Shown: positions 1-7,408 of the stretch, one piece after another
Position numbering within the stretch: the first letter of the stretch is position 1
Layout of the letters: every line of letters begins with the position of its first letter
Assembly (NCBI GenBank): GCA_012840395.1
Contig: DULL01000034.1
Span: forward strand, 1 to 64,000
From: Clostridiaceae bacterium
Lineage (GTDB): Bacteria; Bacillota; Clostridia; Acetivibrionales; DULL01
Direction of reading: 5' to 3'
DNA: 64,000 nucleotides
The notes under the pieces: model-generated
What the model was told of the DNA's origin: nothing
What the model saw: the letters and a program-made list of their open reading frames with translations, nothing else
The model's database searches: none
Translations under genes and position numbers: made by a program

Positions 1-54
1 ACGCATCATTTCCCGCATTGCTGCTTTTTGCTGACTGTCATTTTTTCTTGCCAT
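1..54 (-). CDS. Transposase N-terminus (partial)
   Basis: Only 18 residues are visible, beginning MARKNDSQQKAAMREMMR, from an ATG at 52-54 on the minus strand. A GGAGG ribosome-binding site (63-67, read in reverse) is 8 bases upstream. The charged N-terminus with alternating Lys, Gln and Met resembles IS256-type (mutator) transposases, and the neighbouring terminal repeat fits. The DDE catalytic domain is outside the window, so activity cannot be judged. Confidence 0.45.
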   Translation of the reverse strand, partial: MARKNDSQQKAAMREMMR

Positions 55-127
55 AAATAAAACCTCCAAACTGAGTAATTTTATCTTACATCAGATTAGA
101 GGTTTACACAAACTTTAGGACACTTCC
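1..127 (-). mobile_element. Terminal part of an insertion sequence, probably IS256 family
   Basis: The minus strand carries the first 18 codons of an ORF running off the left edge. The segment at 103-127 reads on the plus strand as a TTTACACAAA motif followed by CTTTAGGACACTTCC, which resembles the terminal inverted repeats I recall for clostridial IS256-type elements. The IS boundary would be near 127, about 50 bases from the end of the KDG kinase gene. The other end and the target duplication are outside the window, so the family call is inference from one terminus and a short N-terminus. Confidence 0.5.
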
Positions 128-176
128 TTTTGCTCAAATAATTTTTTCATCTGGTATATAATTTCAGTTTTTCTAA

Positions 177-1202
177 CTACCGTTGCACTCTGCCTGTACC
201 ATCTCCGCCCATTAGTTTCTCCACATCTGATACGCTTACACGATTAAAGTCGCCAATAATGGAATGTTTCAGGCAACTGGCCGCTACTGCAAATTCCAGT
301 GCGGTCTGTGTATCTTTATAGGTATTGAGGCCGTAAATCAGTCCACCGGAAAAAGAATCTCCGGCGCCAACCCGGTCAACAATATCACGTATTTCGTAAC
401 GTTTACTCACATAGAAACGTTCCCTGTCATGCAGGCAAGCAGCCCATCCGTTTATATCAGCGCTTTGGCTTTCTCTCAGTGTAATAGCTACCAAACGTAC
501 ATTAGGATACTTCTCCAGAACCTTTTGGGCTAGCAGATTATATTTCTCGCGGCTCAATTCTCCGCTTTCCACCGATACATCGATTGTAATTCCCAAAGAC
601 TTTTGTATATCTTCCTCATTAGCAATAACTATGTCCGTGTATTGGACCATTTGTCTCATTACATCCGGAGCTTCAACTCCGTATTTCCATAAATTTTTAC
701 GATAGTTGAGATCGCAGGAAACGGTTACGCCGTGTGCTTTCGCTGCTTTTACACTTTCAAGTGAAAGCTCCATGGCACTTTTGCTTATAGCTGGTGTAAT
801 ACCGGTTATATGGAACCAATCTACATCAGATAGAACAGCATTCCAGTCAATATCACCAGGTTTTGCCATGGCAATAGCTGAGTATGCTCTATCATAAATT
901 ACTTTACTGGGTAATTGATTTGCACCATTTTCCAAGAAATAAATCCCCATGCGCCCTTCTTTCCTGATTATCTTGGAAACATCCACATTGAAGCGGCGCA
1001 GTTCCCGTATACATTCATCACCTATGGCATTTTTAGGTAGTACGGTCAAATATTGCACTTCCATTCCATAGTTGGCAAGGCTGACTGCCACATTTGCTTC
1101 TCCGCCTCCGAATGTTGCTTCTAAAAGGGGAGATTGAAGCAATCTTTCAGAGTTTGGCGCCTTTAGGCGAAGCATGATTTCACCAAATGTTAATACCTTC
1201 AT
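177..1202 (-). CDS. kdgK: 2-keto-3-deoxygluconate kinase (PfkB/ribokinase family)
   Basis: Cytosolic sugar kinase that phosphorylates 2-keto-3-deoxygluconate to KDPG, the substrate of the aldolase encoded just upstream. At 341 residues it has PfkB family length. The N-terminal glycine-rich stretch [15 protein letters not shown] is at about residues 32-46. The C-terminal PfkB signature GAGDSFSGG is at about 279-287, with the presumed catalytic base D282. The in-frame GTG at 1211 lies inside the ribosome-binding site; the ATG at 1202 has GAGGTG six bases upstream and is preferred. It is last in a five-gene minus-strand operon, 13 bases after the aldolase stop. No terminator is visible before the IS end at 127. 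Specificity for KDG rather than another keto-sugar acid rests on the adjacent KDPG aldolase. Confidence 0.85.
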   Translation of the reverse strand: MKVLTFGEIMLRLKAPNSERLLQSPLLEATFGGGEANVAVSLANYGMEVQYLTVLPKNAIGDECIRELRRFNVDVSKIIRKEGRMGIYFLENGANQLPSKVIYDRAYSAIAMAKPGDIDWNAVLSDVDWFHITGITPAISKSAMELSLESVKAAKAHGVTVSCDLNYRKNLWKYGVEAPDVMRQMVQYTDIVIANEEDIQKSLGITIDVSVESGELSREKYNLLAQKVLEKYPNVRLVAITLRESQSADINGWAACLHDRERFYVSKRYEIRDIVDRVGAGDSFSGGLIYGLNTYKDTQTALEFAVAASCLKHSIIGDFNRVSVSDVEKLMGGDGTGRVQR

Positions 1203-1215
1203 TATCAACACCTCG

Positions 1216-1851
1216 TTACTTCATTATTTTTGCAATGGTTTCAACTGCTTCCCTGCACAATGAAGTTATATGTTCAAAGTTGTCCTTATTAATATCTTCT
1301 TTACTGCATACCCAGCTTCCACCTATAGCATGCACATAGGGAGCAGCAGCATAATCAGCCAGGTTTGCCGCATTAATACCACCCGTCGGAATAAATTTTA
1401 TATCACTAAAGGGACCAACCAATGACTTCATGGCAGATAATCCACCAAAAACATTAGCAGGGAAAAACTTCAGCACATATAAACCTAACTTTTTTGCAGC
1501 CATAATTTCAGTAGGTGTCACACACCCGGGAACAATCGGAATATTGTTTTGCTGGCACCATGACACCAGTTCTGCATCAAATCCGGGAGATACTATGAAT
1601 TTAGCACCGCAGTCAACTGCTTTTTTACACTGTTCCAGGGACACTACTGTTCCTGCACCTACGAGCATATCCGGACAGTTTTCACTTACCTTACGAATAG
1701 CTTCAGGTGCTGCAGCTGTCCTGAATGTGATTTCCATTACATCCACGCCACCTTTTAAAAGAGCATTTGCCGTGGGCACTGCCTTGGCAGCATTCTCTAT
1801 AACAACAACGGGTACGATGCCTGCTGTCTTCAGTCTTTCCAATACTTCCAA
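1216..1851 (-). CDS. eda: KDPG/KHG aldolase
   Basis: Class I aldolase that cleaves 2-keto-3-deoxy-6-phosphogluconate to pyruvate and glyceraldehyde-3-phosphate (Entner-Doudoroff or hexuronate pathway). The 211-residue length is typical. Visible motifs are VMEITFRT (E40 proton relay, R44), VGAGTV (64-69), FIVSPGFD (85-92), GCVTPTE (109-115), LKFFPAN (127-133, Schiff-base lysine K128) and PTGGIN (155-160). The start is TTG, with AAAGGAG about 8 bases upstream. It lies between the Ldh_2 dehydrogenase and KDG kinase genes on the same strand, so pyruvate and triose phosphate are the likely end products of the operon. 2-keto-4-hydroxyglutarate could be an alternative substrate. Confidence 0.9.
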   Translation of the reverse strand: MEVLERLKTAGIVPVVVIENAAKAVPTANALLKGGVDVMEITFRTAAAPEAIRKVSENCPDMLVGAGTVVSLEQCKKAVDCGAKFIVSPGFDAELVSWCQQNNIPIVPGCVTPTEIMAAKKLGLYVLKFFPANVFGGLSAMKSLVGPFSDIKFIPTGGINAANLADYAAAPYVHAIGGSWVCSKEDINKDNFEHITSLCREAVETIAKIMK

Positions 1852-1908
1852 GATTCTCTCTCCTTTCTGAATCCAAATTCTTCTTTACCATTCTACTTTA
1901 CCATTATT

Positions 1909-3003
1909 TTAATCTAATAGCTTCAACAGAGAAATATCAGCATGTGTATACTCTGCAATACGGCATAATTCTTCATAGGTAATTTCATTTACCGGTACAC
2001 CTGTTGCTTTGATACGTTCATGTGCCTCTATTTCCTTTTCTCCGTGAATATAAATTCTTTCTTGGCCTTCCGCTTTGCTGGAATCGCGCAATTCCTGCAA
2101 ATATTTGCTGAAGCGAAGCTTGATGTCCTCTTTGTCACCAAATATGCCATAATCAATTGCATAGAAACAGTGAGCAATATTTGACTGACCCTGTTTTTTA
2201 TAAACATAATTGGAAGTGGTTCCGCCAGACAGGATTCCTGTACACAGCTCGCAGATCAGTCCGAAGCCATAGCCTTTGTGTCCGCCCATAAGTTCTCCCG
2301 AGCCGCCGATAGGCAGAATGCCTCCGCCAGACTTGGCAATGATATTCTTAAGTACTCGGTTGGAATCAGTACAATCATGCCCTTTTTCATTCAACGCCCA
2401 ACCAAATGGAATATCATTGCCGCGTTTTGCATAAACCTCCAATTTCCCACGGGGTACAACCGTTGTGGAAGCATCAAATAAAAATGGATGTGGCTTTGCA
2501 GGCATTCCAACTGCAATAGGATTGGTACCTAACATAGGCTGGCGTCCAAATGTCGGCACCATAATTGCTTCCGTATTAGTCATAGCTACACCCAGCATAT
2601 TTTCTTCAATGGCCATTTTTACATAATAAGCTGCAATACCGAAATGATTGGAGTTGCGCACAGTCACCAGACCAACTCCGCTTTGCTTTGCTTTTTTAAT
2701 TGCTGTTTCCATCGCATATGTAGCAATAAGTTGGCCCATTCCATTATTACCTTCAATTACTGCAGAAACCGGAGTTTCAAACACCACTTCAGGCTTTCCG
2801 TTGATATCCACCAATTTTTTGCTGGTTATTTCTTCATGATAGCGCTTCAGCCGCTGGATACCGTGTGATTCAATGCCAGAAAGGTCTGCTTCCAATAAGA
2901 CGTCTGTAATTGTTTGGCTGTCTTTTTCTGAAAACCCATAACCTTTGAAAACTTCTATGCAAAACTTTACCAGATCGGTATAACATAGATGTTTATAACC
3001 CAT
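1909..3003 (-). CDS. Malate/L-lactate dehydrogenase family (Ldh_2) oxidoreductase
   Basis: NAD(P)-dependent 2-hydroxyacid/2-keto acid oxidoreductase of the Ldh_2 family, which includes YlbC, AllD (ureidoglycolate dehydrogenase) and DlgD (diketogulonate reductase). It has 364 residues. Family hallmarks seen are ESHGIQR at 45-51 and NSNHFGIAAYY at about 117-127, with the likely catalytic histidine H120. The ATG at 3003 has AGGAG 8 bases upstream. It sits between the URO-D-like gene and the KDPG aldolase, so the substrate is probably a sugar acid or keto-acid feeding 2-keto-3-deoxygluconate. The exact substrate cannot be read from the sequence. Confidence 0.75.
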   Translation of the reverse strand: MGYKHLCYTDLVKFCIEVFKGYGFSEKDSQTITDVLLEADLSGIESHGIQRLKRYHEEITSKKLVDINGKPEVVFETPVSAVIEGNNGMGQLIATYAMETAIKKAKQSGVGLVTVRNSNHFGIAAYYVKMAIEENMLGVAMTNTEAIMVPTFGRQPMLGTNPIAVGMPAKPHPFLFDASTTVVPRGKLEVYAKRGNDIPFGWALNEKGHDCTDSNRVLKNIIAKSGGGILPIGGSGELMGGHKGYGFGLICELCTGILSGGTTSNYVYKKQGQSNIAHCFYAIDYGIFGDKEDIKLRFSKYLQELRDSSKAEGQERIYIHGEKEIEAHERIKATGVPVNEITYEELCRIAEYTHADISLLKLLD

Positions 3004-3058
3004 AAAAATTACTCCTTTTCAATCAATATACTATCCTGTGTAAAATCATACAACGTAA

Positions 3059-4126
3059 TTAAATATTAATAGGATATTTACCATAACGCCGCGCTGCTTC
3101 ATATACAGTAAATACATTTTTATTGGGGATGTCGTCGTGGACGCTGTGGTCAGAGCCAAGACAGTAGCCTCCTCCTGGTCCTGCTATGCGTATACACTCC
3201 TTGACCATTTCCTCAATCTCTTCTGTTGTGCCTGATACTAAGGTTGTTGAATTATCAATATTGCCAAATATAGTTACCTGATGGCCATACTTGCTCTTAA
3301 TATCAGCAAGGTCTATTCCTTTGCAGCGCTGGATAGGATGCAAACCTTGTATACCGGTAGACATTATATCTGGTATCAGCTCGCCGATATTGCCATCACT
3401 GTGCAGCAACATTTTTTGGCCCATTTTTGCAGTTTCTTCCTGAATGCGTACCAGCTGTGGCACGATGAATTCGCGAAAATGTGCCGGAGATAACAATGGT
3501 GCCTCAATTGAACCATAATCATCAGAATAAAGAATAGCATCCACACCCATTTGTGCCATACGGCGTGCGCAAGCCAGTGAGAATTCTGTGGATGCCGTCA
3601 GAGCTTGATGAACTGTATCAGGGTCTTCATATAACATGATAAAGAAGTTTTCCATTCCAAACAGCTGCCAGGCTGCGGAGAATGGTCCCCGCACATTGCC
3701 TACAACACCCATGCCGTATTCTTTTGCAAGTTTTAGGCAATCTGCCAGGCCTTTATAACGGAATTCAGCCTCAGGATCCGGCATTTTATAATTTGCCCAG
3801 TCTTCTGCATTCTTCAGGGGAACCTCAATTTCTGCATCAATAGGCCAAGTATTATCTGCAATCATACGTTTGATGCCCCACTCATCTACATAGACGGTGT
3901 CCTTCATCCCTTCAGGACGAAAACCGCTGACACCCGGAATGGGGATAAAAGCAAAATCATAGCCTATTCTGTGGCTGCACTCAAGCACGCTTACTGGATC
4001 AAATGTTTCCGGAACATACCCTAAAACTTCCTTAAATAAAGGCCGGCTATACACACATTCAAATACAGGAACCGTATCTGGCTCCTTATGATTCAAAGCA
4101 CATAACAATCTCTCGCGTCCTGTCAT
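3059..4126 (-). CDS. Uroporphyrinogen decarboxylase (URO-D) family protein, non-haem context
   Basis: A TIM-barrel protein of the URO-D superfamily, which contains HemE and also corrinoid or methyl-transfer enzymes such as MtaA. The N-terminus MTGRERLLCALNHKEPD is typical of the non-HemE branch seen in catabolic operons. Near the C-terminus are HSDGNIGELIPDIM and a glycine-rich GPGGGYCLGSDH segment. The track start at 4135 overlaps the GGAGG, while the ATG at 4126 lies 9 bases after it and is preferred (355 residues). No haem genes are nearby. Its neighbours are a GntR regulator upstream and sugar-acid enzymes downstream, so classical HemE function is unlikely. The reaction is unknown. Confidence 0.65.
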   Translation of the reverse strand: MTGRERLLCALNHKEPDTVPVFECVYSRPLFKEVLGYVPETFDPVSVLECSHRIGYDFAFIPIPGVSGFRPEGMKDTVYVDEWGIKRMIADNTWPIDAEIEVPLKNAEDWANYKMPDPEAEFRYKGLADCLKLAKEYGMGVVGNVRGPFSAAWQLFGMENFFIMLYEDPDTVHQALTASTEFSLACARRMAQMGVDAILYSDDYGSIEAPLLSPAHFREFIVPQLVRIQEETAKMGQKMLLHSDGNIGELIPDIMSTGIQGLHPIQRCKGIDLADIKSKYGHQVTIFGNIDNSTTLVSGTTEEIEEMVKECIRIAGPGGGYCLGSDHSVHDDIPNKNVFTVYEAARRYGKYPINI

Positions 4127-4198
4127 ATTAAACATCCTCCAATATCTTTTTGAATTTCTTTTTGTATTTTATTAAATAATTAGCTATAGCTATTCAAA

Positions 4199-4960
4199 CT
4201 ATTCATTTTTTGTCAGTTTCTCAAGTTTGAATTCTCCAATTTCCCCGGGACCGTAACCTTCCAGGATAATACGTTCATGAACATCTGTCAGATGTTCCTT
4301 CATTAACCGGCGGGCACCTTTGGCATCGGATTCTTTGATACAATTAATAATTTTTCGGTGAAAATCTATAGCTATTTCGGTTTTTTCATGGGTTAAGACC
4401 AGTACATTGAAGTCCATGAAGACTTCAAGAAGCATATCCAGTATTTCCACCAAAAAAGAATTTCCTGTTCCTTCTGCTATAGAGCGGTGCACTTGAAAGT
4501 CCAGACTGACAATTTCATATTTATCTTCACTGTCTATCCTGGAAAGTAACCGCTCATTGGCCTCCTGCATTAGCGCTATACTTTCTTCTGATGAATTTAA
4601 TGCAGCCAGTGCAGCGTTCTGCTCTTCAATAATCATTCGGGCTTCGCTTAATTCGATCATGGAAAAGCGTTGCAGGACATTGCGAATGTTAAAGCAGGAT
4701 CCATCATTATTAATAATTCTACTCTTAACGTAAGTACCGCTTCCCTGACGTTTCTCAATTATTCCCATGGATTGAAGCGCACGGAGAGCTTCCCGTATTG
4801 AAGAACGGCTTACACCAAATAATTCAGTTAATTCTTTTTCTGTCGGAAGCATGTCTCCCACTTTAAGCGTGTTTCGTTCTATCATATCAATAATGCGTTC
4901 CACTACTTTTTCCGCCAAGGAAATACGCTGAATTTTATTTGAATTAATATTATCTGCCAT
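4199..4960 (-). CDS. FadR-subfamily GntR transcriptional regulator
   Basis: A 253-residue DNA-binding regulator. An N-terminal winged helix-turn-helix (about residues 13-80) contains LPTEKELTELFGVSRSSIREALR, the GntR recognition-helix signature. It is followed by an all-helical FCD effector domain (about 95-240) with the VHRSIAEGTGN segment and a late HLTDVHERI segment that supply typical metal-binding histidines. The ATG at 4960 has GGAGAG at proper spacing; the TTG at 4975 lies within or before that site. It is the first gene of the operon and probably self-regulates through the palindrome at 5021-5031. The ligand is likely a sugar acid or a pathway intermediate. Confidence 0.85.
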   Translation of the reverse strand: MADNINSNKIQRISLAEKVVERIIDMIERNTLKVGDMLPTEKELTELFGVSRSSIREALRALQSMGIIEKRQGSGTYVKSRIINNDGSCFNIRNVLQRFSMIELSEARMIIEEQNAALAALNSSEESIALMQEANERLLSRIDSEDKYEIVSLDFQVHRSIAEGTGNSFLVEILDMLLEVFMDFNVLVLTHEKTEIAIDFHRKIINCIKESDAKGARRLMKEHLTDVHERIILEGYGPGEIGEFKLEKLTKNE

Positions 4961-5020
4961 AATACTCTCCAACAAACTTAAAATGAAATGAAAATTTTAA
5001 TAAGTTATCTATTTGTCATA

Positions 5021-5031
5021 TTGTCAGACAA
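5021..5031. promoter_or_regulatory. Candidate GntR/FadR-type operator
   Basis: TTGTCAGACAA is a perfect palindrome about an odd centre and fits the general FCD-family half-site pattern TNGTNNNACNA. A wider symmetry ATTTGTC (5011-5017) and GACAAAT (5027-5033) surrounds it. It lies 61 bases upstream of the gntR ATG and just downstream of the consensus promoter, in the position expected of an autoregulatory repressor site. Confidence 0.6.
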
Positions 5032-5048
5032 ATTTCTTATTATAAATA

Positions 5049-5077
5049 ATTATATTTGAGCATTTTATTAATGTCAA
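5049..5077 (-). promoter_or_regulatory. Consensus SigA promoter of the sugar-acid operon
   Basis: On the minus strand TTGACA (5077-5072) is followed by exactly 17 bases and TATAAT (5054-5049), matching both hexamers of the vegetative consensus. It points toward gntR, whose ATG is about 90 bases away. The operator palindrome lies roughly 10-25 bases beyond the predicted start of transcription. Confidence 0.7.
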
Positions 5078-5110
5078 TGAGTCATTGAATTTAAAATGAA
5101 GCGAAAATAC

Positions 5111-5134
5111 AAAAAAGGAGCATATAAATGCTCC
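5111..5134 (-). terminator. Rho-independent terminator of spoIIID
   Basis: Stem GGAGCAT/ATGCTCC (5117-5123 with 5128-5134), loop of four bases, followed on the minus strand by a run of six T (5116-5111). It lies about 45 bases after the spoIIID stop and upstream of the gntR promoter, so it insulates the two units. Confidence 0.75.
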
Positions 5135-5180
5135 TAAAAGGATAATTAGTTTTATTCAAATTATATTTATTATAGATATG

Positions 5181-5444
5181 TTAAATAACCTTAACATTCC
5201 CTCTCTGGTATTTTGCCTTTGTTGCTTCTCCACCTCTTATATGTCTCTCAGCTTTATTCTCTTCTAGTACCAGCCTGACCTTATCTGCCATTTCAGGATT
5301 GATTTTAACCAGTCTTTCAGTTACGTCTTTGTGTACCGTACTTTTACTGATTCCAAATTTTTTAGCAGCAGCTCTTACTGTAGTTTTTTTTTCAACGATG
5401 TATTCAGCAAGTTCTAATGCTCTTTCTTCGATGTAACTCTTCAA
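5181..5444 (-). CDS. spoIIID: Stage III sporulation transcriptional regulator SpoIIID
   Basis: Small DNA-binding protein of the mother cell that modulates the SigE regulon and switches the programme toward SigK. The 87-residue length equals the family norm. The helix-turn-helix region VRAAAKKFGISKSTVHKDVTE is at about 23-43, and the C-terminus carries the family's basic tail (RHIRGGEATKAKYQRG). The start is TTG at 5444 with a GGGGG site upstream. It is transcribed alone with its own terminator. In Bacillus it sits immediately upstream of mbl on the same strand; here it is reversed and about 6.8 kb from mbl. Confidence 0.93.
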   Translation of the reverse strand: MKSYIEERALELAEYIVEKKTTVRAAAKKFGISKSTVHKDVTERLVKINPEMADKVRLVLEENKAERHIRGGEATKAKYQRGNVKVI

Positions 5445-5714
5445 CCGAGTATACCCCCTCTACATGTCTGCTTTGAAAAATGGCACTGTTATCTTTATTA
5501 GAACTGAAGTGCTCAAAGCCCCCAATGACTATCACTACAGTATATATATGCCTTTGATTCAAGCCTTATGATAAAATACAAAAGGAGGAGAAAATAAAGC
5601 TTATATTTTATTTGTTGTGAATTTTTATTGCTTTTTTTGCGAAATTTTTTACGGATAAAACTTATGCATTTATATAAGAAATTGATAGAAAAAAGGTTGA
5701 TATTTATAAATTCA

Positions 5715-5752
5715 TTGCAAACTTAAGAAATAATTGAATTTATGGTTTGCAA
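5715..5752. promoter_or_regulatory. Inverted repeat upstream of the MFS gene
   Basis: Within the 390-base gap 5445-5835, TTGCAAAC (5715-5722) and GTTTGCAA (5745-5752) are perfect 8-base inverted arms 22 bases apart, 84 bases before the MFS start. They could be an operator pair or a weak hairpin. Apart from an AAAGGAGG-like stretch near 5580 with no start codon after it, I see nothing else definite in this gap. Confidence 0.3.
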
Positions 5753-5835
5753 AGTATTTTTTATTTTATGATAATTGTAAATATGTGCTTATTGTGCTTA
5801 CATAGATCAGATGTATTTTGTGAAAGGATAAAACC

Positions 5836-7128
5836 ATGAATAGCTTTAAAATTGCAAATTTGGGGAAGAAAAATCCTGATGGGGGAAAGGGTTTTTTTTA
5901 TGGCTGGCTTGTGGCTGTAGCTTGTTTCGTAATGGTATTCATCAGTTTAGGATTAGGTAATCTAACAAGTGCATTATATATTACTCCGGTGACTGAAGAA
6001 TTAAAATTTAGCAGAGGAGCATTTTCATTTGTTTTTTCCTTGCGTTTTATTTCAAGCGCGGTCTTTAGTATTTTACTAAACTTTTTTATAAGAAAGTTTG
6101 AAATAAGAAAAGTAATAGGTATAGGTTTCAGTATGCTTGTACTTTCATACTTTTTATTCTCTGTAGCAAGAGATTTACCGGTTTTCTACTTAAGTGCAAT
6201 ACCTTATGGAATAGGAATCACATTTAATGCAACAGCAATTGTTTCCATCTTGATTGAACGTTGGTTTGAGAAACACAAGGGTTTAATATTAGGTGTAATA
6301 TTTGCAGGAAGTGGTTTGGGCGGTTCATTATTTAACATAATTGTTGCAGGCTGGATTGAAAAATATGGCTGGTCCAAATCATATTTTTTTACTGCAGTAT
6401 GCTTAGGAATATGTGCTATACCTATTCTTGCCACTATCCGTAATAATCCATGCGAGATGAAACTTAAACCATATGGCAGTGAAGAACAGGAGCAGTCTGG
6501 TAAGAAAAGTAAGAGAGTGAATTGGGAAGGGTTTACCATGGAAGAATCATTAAGAAAGCCCTATTTTTATCTTGCCGCTATTGCTATCTTTTTTATTGGT
6601 TTTTTAAATAGCCCGGTATATACAATTGCTCCTGCCCACCTGATAGATAGAGGTTTTGATGCAAATTATACGGCAACAATTATGAGTTTATTTTTCTTTA
6701 CTCTGGCAGGAGCAAAGATTATCATGGGATTTATATATGATAGGTTTGGGTTAAAAAATGCTCTTATTGTGTGCTTTATAAGTAATATTTGTGGAATTAT
6801 GCTCCTTGCTTTTGCTCAAAATAAATTAATTGCTACATTATTTGCCTTGTTTTTTGGCTTTTCTGTAACTATTGAAACTGTTACCTTGCCGTTGCTGGTG
6901 TTCGAACTTTTTGGTCCCAAAACCTATACCGCCACTATTGGGCTCTTTTTGGCCATTTCTACCATAGGTGTGTCTATCGGAACACCGGTTATGAATTTCA
7001 GCTATGATGTGACAGGAAGTTATAAAGGGATGCTTATTATTTTTGATGTTATTTCAGTTTTGGTATTTGCACTGTTTATGTATATTATAAATTATGCGCA
7101 AAAAGACCGAAATGAATATATAGTGTGA
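5836..7128 (+). CDS. MFS transporter, oxalate:formate antiporter (OFA)-like
   Basis: A 430-residue major facilitator protein with about 12 hydrophobic segments in two halves joined by a charged loop (about 210-240, rich in Lys and Glu). The N-terminal FFYGWLVA motif is characteristic of the OFA/monocarboxylate branch, whose members move small organic anions. The ATG at 5836 has AAAGGA upstream. It stands at the left edge of the island, ahead of the M20 hydrolase unit but 280 bases from it and with its own leader. Transport of the island's organic-acid substrate is inference from position and family; the actual ligand is unknown. Confidence 0.75.
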   Translation: MNSFKIANLGKKNPDGGKGFFYGWLVAVACFVMVFISLGLGNLTSALYITPVTEELKFSRGAFSFVFSLRFISSAVFSILLNFFIRKFEIRKVIGIGFSMLVLSYFLFSVARDLPVFYLSAIPYGIGITFNATAIVSILIERWFEKHKGLILGVIFAGSGLGGSLFNIIVAGWIEKYGWSKSYFFTAVCLGICAIPILATIRNNPCEMKLKPYGSEEQEQSGKKSKRVNWEGFTMEESLRKPYFYLAAIAIFFIGFLNSPVYTIAPAHLIDRGFDANYTATIMSLFFFTLAGAKIIMGFIYDRFGLKNALIVCFISNICGIMLLAFAQNKLIATLFALFFGFSVTIETVTLPLLVFELFGPKTYTATIGLFLAISTIGVSIGTPVMNFSYDVTGSYKGMLIIFDVISVLVFALFMYIINYAQKDRNEYIV

Positions 7129-7316
7129 AGCATTTATTTATATTTTCAGATTTCAAGAAATAATTGACGATCCTATTATTATTCTTATAATGAGAGTGTG
7201 AAAATGATAATGAAGTTATCTTTTTATATGCAGTAAGCTATTGAAAAAAGTTTGTGGCATGGGTATTAAAAGGGTAGTAAAAAGAAAACTATTTCCAAAC
7301 TATTGTTAAATAGAGT

Positions 7317-7345
7317 TTGACAGTTATGAATAAGTAACTTATAAT
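7317..7345 (+). promoter_or_regulatory. Perfect consensus SigA promoter of the M20/NagB-like operon
   Basis: TTGACA at 7317-7322, a 17-base spacer and TATAAT at 7340-7345 match the vegetative consensus fully. The predicted start is near 7352, about 57 bases before the M20 gene. So strong a promoter implies tight repression, which fits the operator that overlaps the start. Confidence 0.75.
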
Positions 7346-7350
7346 AAAAG

Positions 7351-7364
7351 TGTTAACGCTTACG
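7351..7364. promoter_or_regulatory. LacI-family-type operator
   Basis: TGTTAACGCTTACG has the central CG and flanking AA/TT arrangement of LacI/CcpA-type sites (TGWAANCGNTNWCA, two mismatches). It covers the predicted transcription start, the classic repressor position. The convergently placed LacI regulator at 10852-11916 is the likely binder; a CcpA (cre) site is the main alternative. Confidence 0.55.
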
Positions 7365-7408
7365 CAAATAATTAAATATAAATCTATGCAAAAAGAGGTT
7401 GTGTGTAA

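Noticed and set aside
3059-4126. Calling the URO-D protein HemE
   Set aside because: Catabolic operon context, no haem genes, and a N-terminus typical of the non-HemE branch.
5575-5600. Small gene after the AAAGGAGGAG-like stretch
   Set aside because: No start codon at proper distance; the frame closes within a few codons.
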